A DNA stretch of 64,000 nt from the NCBI GenBank assembly GCA_030220185.1, contig JASPKZ010001233.1, positions 434,001 through 498,000 of the forward strand, written 5' to 3'. Every line of letters starts with the position of its first letter. The first letter of the stretch is position 1. Shown here piece after piece: positions 1 through 12,600 of this stretch. A program made the translations under genes and the position numbers. The DNA comes from Diploptera punctata. Taxonomy: Eukaryota > Arthropoda > Insecta > Blattodea > Blaberidae. Under the pieces are notes generated by a model that did no database searches, had not been told where the DNA came from, and saw only the letters and a list, made by a program, of their open reading frames with translations.

Positions 1-260
1 AAGTTTTCCTTTGTTTTTCTGAATGTGGACCTTTTCCCAAACCGTGAGTTCCTTTTGTTTGTCTATTTGTTTAATTAGACTGGCTTTTGATTCATTTTAA
101 TTGAATTGGAGATTTATCGGTCCACCAACAGATGGAGTAAGAAGTAATTCTCATGGATGACAGAACAACAGTTGTGAAATAACTGATGATGAAACTACCT
201 ATGTTTTGAAACTGGTTTTATTAGAAGACTGGATGTGAGGTGAGGTGAAGAATTTTAATT
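1..260. mobile_element. Penelope-like element pieces in inverted arrangement
   Basis: Bases 1 to about 105 match, on the minus strand, the C-terminal GIY-YIG endonuclease coding part also seen at 59300-59400 and 22140-22260. From about 106 the orientation flips: the segment containing GGTCCACCAACAGATGGAG reads on the plus strand as the 3' region of the same element. It runs into a hammerhead-like core at 178-222 and the usual terminal GAGGTGAGGTGAAG. The inverted join near 105 resembles the inverted fragments common in Penelope families. Confidence 0.65.
178..222 (+). ncRNA. Hammerhead ribozyme-like motif
   Basis: Stem I is AATAA (178-182) with TTATT (218-222), 5 bp. The core CTGATGA (183-189) plus one unpaired T is followed by stem II GAAAC/GTTTT. 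GAAAC (208-212) then forms a minimal stem III (AC-TG-GT) with cleavage expected after GTT. All three helices and both conserved strands are present. It lies at the 3' end of a PLE fragment. Activity is inferred from sequence only. Confidence 0.6.
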
Positions 261-483
261 AAAATCTTAAATGAACAAATCTGAACCAAAACTATGTCAG
301 TTATTTTAGTGAATTTGCAATGTGTTAAAAAATATTTTGTAAGAGTATTTGAATATGTGGGCAGGAGGGTAAGGAGTAGCCATGTAGTGATTGGCTACTT
401 TCAAAGTTTAATGTGTTGCTGTGAGAAAAATACTTCCAATTCTCAAATGCTGTTCAAATGCATTGTAATTGTTTATATTGTAG

Positions 484-663
484 GCTTATCCAGATCCAGA
501 ATACAAGCTAAATAAAACAGCAATGACTGAAGAGGGTTTGCCTGCCTTGCCTCAGCTTGGTCTCACTAGTCTCACTTACAGTTCGCTTTTCCCAAATACA
601 TCAGTCATGATCAACTGGCACAATCAGCAATGTGACTTGTCCCAAGTTCGTAAACAATGGCTG
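484..663 (+). CDS. Lrrk: Lrrk exon (linker before the LRR block)
   Basis: Residues 1-60 of the visible protein. The exon follows a TTGTAG acceptor and ends at CTG|GTAAGT, with phase 0 on both sides. It contains the conserved-looking segment VMINWHNQQ, which comes just before the first leucine-rich repeat in the family. It is a linker between the upstream N-terminal region and the LRRs. No other coding exon is visible between base 1 and this one. Confidence 0.88.
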
Positions 664-3600
664 GTAAGTATATTTAATAAAATAGATACATTAACCTTCT
701 TGTTTTATTTATTGTGTCATGAAAAATTGATTTATTCGTTCGTTTATTTGATCCATCTGACATACTTTTATTGGGCTTTTTAACATTTTTTATTTTTTCC
801 AATGAGCAGGCAGCTGGCCAACTACATCATCCCCCAATCTGAATGACCAGGAATATTTTTCAGATTTCCTTCCTTAGCCTTTATCATAAGTAATGTCACA
901 AATGATTTTCAAATCAAGAGTGGCATTTGTTAGGACTATTTAACAAATAAAATTAAGTTGCTTACTCAAAAATCATTATTTAAATATAGTTATTTTAAAA
1001 TATTTATACATTTAATGTAAATGGTGATGTTTGAAAACAAATCAGAAATGTGAGATTATGTTTATTCACTCATACTTGATCATATTATTTATTCCCAAAT
1101 AGGATCACAATATTGTATCAATGCATCCTAGTACAGAAATAATTAAACACATCAAACCATATATTATAATCAACATTATAGGTTATTCATTTATTTTGTA
1201 GTAAACAACTCTGTAAAATCGAGGAATCTGTTCATTATTTGTTATATTCAATGTATTTGTTGGAGAAAAATAATGCTCTGACCTGTTTAGAATATTAAAA
1301 AGGAGGAGATTTCTTTATCACAAAAGTAGGAGCTGATAAAGAGAAATTGATAAAGAGCGAGGTGAAACACGACTGTCATTGGTTGTAAAACAAAACTCAT
1401 TGAAACATGATTGGTTATTGACTACCATTTGGGACATGAGCTAAATAGTCAAACTAATCATGAACTAGAAATCAGCAGTATCTGTTACCCTAGATAAGGG
1501 GCCCTTACTGGGTACTATCAGCCAGGCGAGCTGAACCCATGTTTTTTAACGAGGTTATTACTAAATGTCCCTGTCTGATGAAAAATATATTTAGCATAAT
1601 TTTCACAAAATATATGTATATTTACCTCCTGTTGTCATTATTTCAAATTCCATTTCATAGATTCATATTTTATTAACTTTTTATAAATAAGTATATACGA
1701 TGCTACTAATCAACTTGATATATAGTATATTTAAACTAATGTTGGGAAGTAAACATTATGGGGTTATATCATTAATAGTGAGTGGAGAACAAATTTTTAA
1801 TGACTCACCTCATACAATTTCAAATTTCTTTGATACTGACTGTTTCAGGCAACATCTTGTCCCTCTTCAGTCATGACTTCCACTCACTGTTAAATTGAGA
1901 GATAGTACCTATAATATCTTTACATTATCTCTTTCTAAAGCTTGCACATCTTCAGATGACTGCACATATTTACTTTCACACCTCACATAAACTGTAGTGA
2001 AAGGAAAGAGAGTGAACTTGCATGTAAAAGTGATTAACAGTAACTGTAGCATGTTGCAAGTATGAAGTTTGAAGTAAGTTAATAGAAAATAACATGTATA
2101 TCTACATTTACAGAACTCTAACTTAGTTGAAGTTTGTATTATATTGAATAATATACATATATATATATATATACATTTATCAGTGGTCAGGATTTTGCAA
2201 TAATCTTCTAGTTTTCCAGTATTTAGTAAAGCTTGGCATATAAGTGTTCCATATTCATAATCTCTTCTCCCATGCAGAATGGGCAGTTTGATGATGCAGA
2301 TAAATACATTTTGTGTAAGTGGGCATTCGAACAGTTGTGGTTAGTAATATGATGAAAGGTGACAACAGGGGCATTTCTGAAATTATTTTAGGGTTTTGTG
2401 CAATCTGTATCCATTTAGAATTTTTTTTTTTTTTGTGTGTCCTACACCGTAGCCGAGTGAATAGGCAAGATGTTTGGTGCAGAGCTATGGGACTTGGGAC
2501 TCTTCAACAGGAATAGTCTATATGCCAGAACTGGGTTTAACCTTTTCCCTTCTTTTCATCATCATCCCTCATAAAACACTCTTTACGCTACATAAACACC
2601 CAAACATGCTTATTAAATATATGTAGGAAATAACACTATGAGATTTCATTTAATTAATAATGAGTTCTTTATTTTGACTCGCCTCATATTTCTTGATTTT
2701 TATGCAGACCTGTTTCATCGCTTTTGCATGACATTTTCAATGCATTCCAACTCTTATTTGTTTTCCTTACGACTTGAATAGTCATGAATCGAAAATGTCC
2801 TGCAAAAGCAATGAAACAGGTCTGCATAAAAATCAAGAAATATGAGGTAAGTGAAAATAACCAACTCATTAATAATTAACCCAAACATACATTTGTCCTA
2901 TACTCCTTTCATACACAAATCAAGAATACACATCTGTGTTCAGTAGTGCATAAATTGAAAATAGATCCCATTAATGCCATCTATCTTCCCAGTGTGAAAC
3001 TCAATGCATATAAAGTGTAGTGGGTGGCATTAAAAGACACACATGTACATGTATGTATGTATGTATATATATATATATATATATAGATAGATAGATAGAG
3101 GGAGAAAGAGACTAAAAAGTTAGCAGTAAAAAGGTAAAAGATAAAGTGATCCCACTACAGGCTGTAGGAGTCCCTTGTGATAGTAGGAGGTTAAGGCTTT
3201 TTCTAGACAATCAGCACTTAATATCAGCCCTGCATGATGGCCGCCTTTACCTCCAGAACAAGAATCTGGTACTCATTTCCATTAGAGGCTGAGTAAATCC
3301 TAGGACCATAGTGCTGCCAGAAGGTTTGGGTCAGTTTAAAAATCCTGACTCCACCGGGACTCAAACCCTCGACCTTCCAGCTTGTAGCGTAGTACCTTAA
3401 CCACTACGCTATGGTGTGCCTCCAAAAGTTAGCAGTATACTACAGAATCTGATTTTATTTATCCAAAATGTTTCAACTTTATTTTTATGATGTCATATTG
3501 GCCTCAAAATACAATTTTATCCTTCACTGTAGTTATGAAAACTTTTACTCTTCTAATGAACACTTTAGTTATATGTTGTTGTTGTTGTTGTTTTCTAATG

Positions 3601-6600
3601 GCGAGATTTGACGCTTAAGTCATTTTCTCTCTGGCTTCCCAGTACAAGCGAACAAGGTCCTTAGAGTGTTGTGCAGTTGGATTTAAAGCTGGACAGACTA
3701 GAAGGTGGTGTTTGTCCATGATCAGGTCCGGGTCTTTGCATATGACACATCTGTCGGATTGGAAAACGTTTATTCTGTGGAGGTGGTGAGCCAGGCAGTC
3801 GTGTCCTGACATCAGTCTGAATTTTGCTACTGCTTCTTTGCGGCCTTTATATTTTATTTCTGTGTATAGCTCATCAATTTTTTCCCATGATTTCCCTCTG
3901 GCTGTTGCAATGTTTTCTTTCATGTTTTCCATTTGGAATGCTTTCTTAATTTCTTCGATCTTTCTGTGTAGGTTCGAATTGTGGTGGGTTTTTATCTGTA
4001 TTTTGGTACCCTTTTTGGCAAGTCCATCAGCTATTTCATTGCCAACTATTCCGATGTGCGAGGGTATCCACTGGAAGGCTATTAATTTATTTTGGTTGTT
4101 GAGGTATTTCAGAAGTTTACGGCATTCCAAGATGGTTTCATTTTCTGGTGTTTGGTTGGAGGTTATTGCTTGTATAGCGGCCTTAGAGTCTGCCAGAATA
4201 ACAGCTTTTGTAAACATTTTTGTTCGGAATAGGAGGTTGTGGAGTGCTACTTCTATGGCCTTTACTTCACCATCGAAGGCTGTATTGTTTGTGCCTACTG
4301 CAACATATTGACTAAACAGATGGGAGTAGATTCCTGCACCAGCATTTTCACTCTTGGTTTTGGAGCCATCAGTGAAGACTCTTAAGCCACTCTGGTTCTG
4401 GGAACTTTGTACTAATAGTTTCTAAGGTCATTTGTTTGGCTATTGATGGGTTTGTATCATTTTCTTTATTATTTCGTCTATTGAGAGGGTTGCATTGTAC
4501 AGTTGGTAATCTAATGGGCTTGGTATTTGAGGTGTTGATTCAGTTTTGGCATCTAATTTATGTTTTTGGAATAGATTACTAGTTTTGTGGAGAAAGGAAG
4601 GTTGTGTGATTAAGATCTGGGGTGTTGTGCTTTGAGGTTGGATTGCTTTTGGTAGCGCTGCTAATTTTGTGTGCATGATGCAGGATTTCTTTTCTATCTC
4701 ATTTTTAATTGAGGGGTTGCCTGTGAACATTCTCATAGTTGCAGTGTTAGTTGATTTTACTGCTCCAGTGACTAACCTTAGCATTCGATTCTGGATTATT
4801 TCTAGTTTATTCATTGTGGTGTCTTTAGCTGTTACTATTGTTTCTGCTCCATAGGTTATAATTGGTTTCATGTAGATTTTATATGTTTTGTTTAGGGTGT
4901 CCAATGAGCTCCCCCATTTCTTTCCAGCTAATCTCTTCAGTATGTATGAGTTTTTGTTCGCTTTTTCTTCAATCTTGTTGACATGATGCTCCCAGTTTAG
5001 TTTATTATCTAGATGGACTCCTAGGTATTTTGTGCAATTGGATTTGGTTATCGGGGTATTGTTGATTGGTATGTTGAAGGATTCACTTGTGTGTCTTAGT
5101 GAGAAGTACTGGTAGAATGTTTTTGACATGCTGATTTCTATGTTGTTAATTGTGCACCAGTGTTGTAGCCTTTTTATGGCATTGTCCATATACTTCTGCA
5201 GCTGTTCTTTGTGGTTTCTGGCTGAATTGTTGGCCTTCGTCCATATGACTAAATCATCTGCAAATAGTGCACATTTGATGTGCTGATTAGTTTTGATTTC
5301 CTTAGGGAGGTCATTGATGTAACTATTGACGCTCTAGTTATATTTAACATGTCATTGGCTTTGATGTTATATTTAGTTTAACATATTCCAATCCTGAACA
5401 AATTTATTTTTTTGCACCTGATGTGTAAAGTCAGAGGTCCAGAATTCAATTCCCTCAGGATTTTTCTTTTCAAAAAATGTCACTGCCTCTTTAAAATATT
5501 AGTATAATATTGATTTCTGCATTGTGCAATAGTATTGTATAGTTATAAATGTGTACATATTTTTATCCATGTGTTCTATAGATGTATAGCTAGATTTTTA
5601 ATTTTAATATAGGTGGATGCAGCCCTGAATGTTAACCCCAAATTGAAACTGAATCCTCGTAATCAAGATATTGTGCTGTATGCTATCACAAGAATAGATC
5701 TTTCCAAGAATTCTCTCACCTGGCTGCCACCAATTATATTCCAGCTTCCAAGTCTCAGGTATTTTACCAATTTACAAATTTATTTACCATATTTTATACT
5801 ATTTATCTTCCTATTCCATTTTACTTTTCTATAAAATATATCTACCAGAAGAATGTTCTAATCTATCAGTTTTTAAATTCGATGATAAGAAAATTTAAAA
5901 AATGTTAATAAATTATTTTTTCTAATATATGTCTGTATTTAATACACTTTTCATGTTTTAAGTTGTAAATGTGATGGAAAAATGAATGTGTTTGTAATTT
6001 TTCATTTACACACTGCGTTTGTAAACAATGTTATATAGGCATGTATTTAGATGTGTGCCATGCTGTAGCTGAGTGGTTAAGGCAAGAGACCTTGGTACAG
6101 AGCTATGGGACTTGTGCTGGTTCGGGTCTTCATGGGTGAGAATTTTTCTCATGGAATTTCAGCCAGTATGGGACCGATGCCCATCTAGCATCATGAGGAA
6201 TTTGGGTAGCTACAATAAGTAGCGGCTCCAGGTTGAGAAAACGAGCTATAATGGCTGATCACATGTCACCCCTATACTGGCAGGATGATCGTCTACCTCT
6301 GTGATTAACACATGTAGATGTGAGACCAGTAGCTGGCTGGTAGGCCAAGGAGTTTTTTTTATGTATTTGGATGTATATTTATATTGTACAAAATTACATT
6401 GTGTTCCACTTAGAACAGTTATTGGTTTAAGTATATGTGTAGTTTAGATGTGTTGTGTAAAGGATTATAATGATGAGAAGGAAGATAGTGAAAACATTAT
6501 TGTTGGTTTATTATTATTTATTAAACTATTCTTGTTAAAAGTATCAATGAAGCTGTCAGAGTTGACATCCTCATGGAACAAATAAATTGCTATCAACAGT

Positions 6601-9600
6601 GTTATATTAATTCCCAATTTCAGTATTTCACAGGGTTTTAGAATTTAATCCAAAGATTTGATGTAGAATTTACTGATTAAATATTGTACATTGCTATCTC
6701 TTAGTTTTAAGATTGAAAATTTGAATGTCACAATTTTTAACCTTCTTGGGTATTAATAATGGATATATTATATTGTCACGGATGGCACAGGGGTTTTCTT
6801 TTTACGTATTTGACTTAAATGAATACACAATTGTTATATAAAATTTTTCTTGACACTTTATTTTCTTCTTACAGTTATCACTAAATCTTCAATCACAATT
6901 TTATCTCACGACTATTCTTCTTTGAAAGTTTATCAGATAATCACTTATCACACAATTACAGACACAGTACTTCCTCACAGTTCTCTTACACTTAACCTCT
7001 CGCCGTCCAATACAAGACTACCACAAACTGACTGACTGGCCTTCTCCTCTGCTCTTTTATATAAGCGGGAGGAAATTCTAGTAACAGATTCGAGTAACTT
7101 CGAAGCCCAGAAACCTCTGGCTTCCGATCTTTCTACTAGTGGAAGGAGACGCCGGTAGAAACGTCTGGCAACACTTTCCAGACAATTCAAGCGGCTCTGT
7201 GGGTCACCTAACTCGCTAGTGGTACTCACCCGCGCAATTCAAATGTTGCTATGCGCGACACATAACAACATTTAAAAAATAAAACTATCTGAGTTTTATA
7301 TGATTTTTATAAACATTAATTTTATTTAACATTCATAACAGCCGTTTCAATACACTTTATCATCGTTTGGAAAAGTTAATGATAATTTGCACGACATATC
7401 AAAACATGTTCAAATAGAACACAACAATTTATGAGGTAAGATGATTCCAAATTCACCTTGTGTATCAAATCAATTGATTGATTAATGGATATAATATCAA
7501 GAGACCTTAGGTAGCTACCTTAGGTAGCTTAACAGACATTTTGCTTTAAATATTATAATTCTGTTTTCTCTGTACGTAAACTTTTTTTTTATTTATTTTA
7601 TATCCATTTAAATGAAGTGGATATGCTATTTTGATCATTATAGAAGGAATTATAAGTTTTATTTTTCAAACAGACCAAACTTAATTATTATGTTAATAAT
7701 TGTTCAGTTTTGTTTTTTAAACCATGACAATAAACTTAAATGGAAGCAATTTATGTAGCTATTATTGGGTTCTATAAAGTATTTAAACTAAGATATTATG
7801 AGTTAGATATGTACTACTCACTTTATATTTGTAGCTTTTTTTAATATTTAAATATTTAAACTAAACTAAACTACATAGCACGAGAGACAGAATGGCATGG
7901 AAAAAACATACAAGGGACCTGGCTTATCACCCAGCTGCTGACCTTTCATCCATATTTATTATTTATAGGGATAACATATGGTCAGCATGTTTGGTCCCCT
8001 AATCATTATAGTTGTTTTTTTTTTAACCTGGAGCCACTTCTTATTATAGCTATAATTTCTCATAATGCTGGATGGGTTACTGGTCCCATACTGACCAAAA
8101 ACAAAGTATTTATATTAAACTAAATTTCATTACACAATATGCCCGCAAGGCTCCTGTCTTAACAGCTGGCTGATGACCTCATATCCGTATTTGATGGATG
8201 ATCATCCCACCAATGTAGGAATGACATATGACCAGCATATTGGATTCCTTAGTTGACTTTTTTAAAATCTAAAGCCAGTACTTATTGTAGTTACCCAAAT
8301 TCCGCATGATGCTAGGGGGGCATTGGTTCCATACTGCCCAAAATCCTATGAGGAAATGAATTCCTTCATGGGAACTCAAACCAGCACATTTCCCAGAGCT
8401 CTGTACCAAGTTATGATTCCTTAGATTGCTTGGTCATGGTGCAGGACCTATAAAGTATTCATATTATATAATTCTAAATTGTTAAATAAACTTCATGCAG
8501 CAATGGGCCTAGAAAGCCCTTGGCCTACTTCCGGCTGCTGGCCTCACATTCACATGTGTTAATCACAGAGGTGAAAGATCATCCAGTCAGTATAAGGGTG
8601 ACATGTGGTCAGCATGTTGGATCTCCAGCCATTATAGCTGATTTTCTCAAGCAGGAGCTGCTATTTATTGAGTTACCCTAATTTCTCACAGGACAGAGTG
8701 GGCATCGATCCCATTCTAGCTGTGGCATAGTACAATGTTAAGTAACATCGGTAATTTTGAAGTATTATTTTTATTATAATAAAAAATAATTATTTTTATT
8801 GTTGATCTAATGTGCAAGATTTTAAATGCATCAATATTAACAGCGTATATAAGAGAAAAATTTGCATTTAGATTGGAACTGCTTAGGTAGCTCAGTCGGT
8901 AGAGCATTAGCCTAGAAAGCCAAAGGTCGGGGTTTAAGCCCCAGTCTGAGCATATAATTATTCTCTTCAAATATGATTTATCCATCATTGAGTTGTATGA
9001 AACGAATAATAAAAACATCGAAAGACGCCATACTGAATTTATAACGTAATGTAAAATTCCCAAATAAATGTCTTCTTAATAAAGAAGCTGCCATTTGCAA
9101 AATAGAAGCAAAGGTTTCATATAATTTGGGGCATGGGAATTAACAGCGTATGTAAGAGAAAATGTGGAAAGCAACGGGAAGCTACCACACCTATAATTCC
9201 CTAGTAAAGCTGCAAAGCATAGCATTAAAATACTATGATTGCAGTGAAAGACCTGCCCTCGGGAAGAGTTACTATGGATGGATAATAGAAAAATTTGCAG
9301 TTTGATTGGAATTTGCTCAGGTAGCTCAGTTGGTAGAGTATTGGTGTAGAAAGCCAAAGATCCTTGGTTCAAGCCCCAGTCTGAGCATATAATTTTTCTC
9401 TTCAAATATGATTTATTACCTCAATATTTCCTTAAAATTGAAAGATTATTTTCATTTTATAATTCAATAATTTCTAGAATAATCATATAGACCCCCTTGT
9501 TGATAAAAAGAGGTGCAGCCCCTCTTCATTGATGATTTCCAGCCAATAACATTTAAATTTATAAAGTGATATAAATGTTTTCCAGGTATTTAAATGTGGC

Positions 9601-12600
9601 ACAGAACAAAATAGAGAAGCTCCCACCTTCAGGAGACCGGGTGTCTGGTATTTCACTTACAAGAAGACCAAAGACAGGCAGAACAACCATACTGCCAGAC
9701 AAGCTCGGATATACTGCTCCAGTGCTAGAGGAGGTGTACTTGCAGGTAGATCATCTGTGTAACTGGAATAGGCTTTCTTCTGTAACTTTTGTTACATTGA
9801 TAGATTATAAAAAGATATCAGAAAAATCTTATCCAAATTGGGAAATGGCATTTATTTCATAGGTTAATTGTATGTTATTAAGTCATTATTATTGTTGTTA
9901 AGCTCTCCTCTGGTGTGATCTGCTGTAGTCACCAATCTCAAATTTGTTGATATTCTATAAAGAATTTAATAGGTAATCATTGTTTATGAATAATACTATT
10001 TCCTTTCAACCATCTAAGATAAATTGAATCTAAATTATACAACACACCTCATAATTGTAGATTTCTTGAAGACCAGTTTTGATACACTATGTATCATTAT
10101 CAGTTCCATCTAACTATTGGATTGGCAGTTGGTGATCCTGTAGGTTGCTTCCTGCTCCCCCGTTGGCTGACTGATGAACTTCCAAATTAAATCTTTTTCT
10201 TCAGGAATTTCAAAATTCATGATTTTCCTTTTATTTTTGTGGATGTAAATTTTCACCACTTTTACTTGCCCACAATTCTGACACTTTTGACTTATTGGCA
10301 GTCTTTATGTCTTATATAACTGGCAAAGTATCCAGAAACTTGCTAACATGGCTGGCCAGCCCATACTGGCTATCACTTGAACAGTCATGAGAGCGAATCT
10401 TCCAGAAAGTGAATCAGAGATGCTTCTGGAAGCTCCCAGCAAGCCCACCAACTCATGAGTTGAAACTCATGAAGCTTCTCTAACATGCAAGACATGACCG
10501 AACTCTTGCCTTCACCCATAAATTTCAAAAGCTGTCCCAACAATGCGTGACAGTATTTACTTTTGTATCATATTTTAAAACAATTCTCTCTGTTTTTATT
10601 TTCAGCTTTTTTGAGCAGATTTTCAACATAATAATAATAATAATAATAATAAATATTGAAAGACGGTTTGTACTAATAATTAATTAATTTTATATTTATT
10701 TAACCTGATGGAGTTAAGGCCATGTGGCCTTCTCTTCCATTCACCAGGACAAACATATGGAATTTAAATACAAAAAATTACAATAATATTACATACTAAA
10801 CAGTAAATTATCTGGTCAAATTGAATGATAATAAAAATAATATCTAACAATACAATAAAATTAAAGACAATTAAAATTTAAACTAATGAAAGAAGTATAC
10901 ACAAAGGAATAACAGCTCAAATCTACTATAAGAGAAAAATAAATGCAAAGAAAGTAATAAACTGTAATATATAAAATTTACAATATAGTATGCATTTTTT
11001 ATCAATTTGAAATTACCATCATCCAATAACACGTCTACAGACTTGATTACTGAGGATGAACTATCAGAAGTATTAACGAAAATGAGAATCAACAAAGCTT
11101 CTGGAGAGGATGGAATCAGTATTGAACTATTTAAAAATGCAAATCCTCTGTTTTTAGACAGATTTCTAACATTCTTAAATAAACTATGGGAAGGGAGAGA
11201 CATTCCTGTAAGTTGGGCAAAATCTATTGTAATACCAATATTTAAAAAAGGAGACAAGAAAAACTGTGAAAATTACAGAGGCATCAGCTTTACTAAATAT
11301 TGGATACAAAATTTACGCCAATATAATTAATCACCATCATCAACAACAACAAGGATTAAGCCCAATGGCCTGTTCCGATCTCATTAGAGGTCGAATTGGT
11401 CCTTCCATCTCTTCAATGGTCTTCCCAACATTCTTCTCTCTTTTGGTTTATAATTATACATTCTTCTTGGTATGCACTGTTCATTCATTCGTAATATGTG
11501 CTGAAGATAAGCATTTTGATAATATTTATTAAAATTCATCGGAGAACATATTGTTTAAACAACTCACCTCATAGGATTCATGCTTCCATGATATCGCGAT
11601 TTCAAACATAGTCATGTTCATCTTCAGCCATAACTCCAACTCATAATGTTTACTTCCCAACATTAATTTAATATATTTTGATAATATTTTATTCTTTCAC
11701 AGAGATTAAATATATTAAGTTCTGTTCTTATATCTTCATTTTTCTTTTTATTGGTCCTTTGGTATCCTACTATTGCTCTCAACATCTTCATTTCAGCAGC
11801 CTCTATTTGTTTACTATCTGCCTTTGTTAATGTCCAGGTTTCACATCCATAGATAAGAGATGGAACTGCCAGTACTTTGTAAAACTTCAAAATAGTTCCT
11901 TTTCTAGTCTTATTCAATAAAGTGTGTTTAATTGTGCCACATAGATAATTGAATCGTTGTATTTTAGTGTGTTTATCTAAATTTTTGTCATTGCCTAAAT
12001 GACATCCCAAATAATTAAAATTTTGAACTTGGTCTATAATTACATTGTTTATCATTATTTTTGTTCTTATTGAACATTTTCCTTTCAGAGCTAATATTTT
12101 TGTTATAGATGTAGAGATTCTTAAATTGTATTTTAGAGAGATATTATTTAAAGTATAAAGGAATTGTTGTAAAGCATTTTCTGATGCTGTCATTATTACT
12201 TGATCGTCTGCAAAAAGCAGAGTTGTCAATACACATTTTATATTAATTTGTTCTTGCCATTCATTTATGACATGGTCCAAGTATAAATTAAATAATACTG
12301 GTGACAATGGACACCCTTGTCTTACTCCCTGGTTTATTTCTATGTTTTGTTTACTAATTTTATCTCTGCAGTCTATTTTAAAATTTGTTTTTATATATAA
12401 ACTCTGAATAGCTCTTATAAGGTGTTGAGGAATTCCTTTCATTTCTAGTATGTTCCATAATTTATTTCTACTTACACTATCAAATGCTACTGGGCTTAAT
12501 ACTTGAAAGGACGATGATGATGATGACTATCAAATGCTACTGGGCCTAATACTTGAAAGGACAATGATGATGATGACTATCAAATGCTTTAGTATAATCA

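Noticed and set aside
3838..4311. Plus-strand 157-codon open frame
   Set aside because: It is the antisense shadow of the RNase H coding strand of the I-like LINE.
6975..7229. Minus-strand 84-codon open frame in a GC-richer segment
   Set aside because: The sequence resembles no known protein, and the promoter-like TATA and TG...CA borders on the other strand fit an LTR-like repeat better. Not called as a gene.
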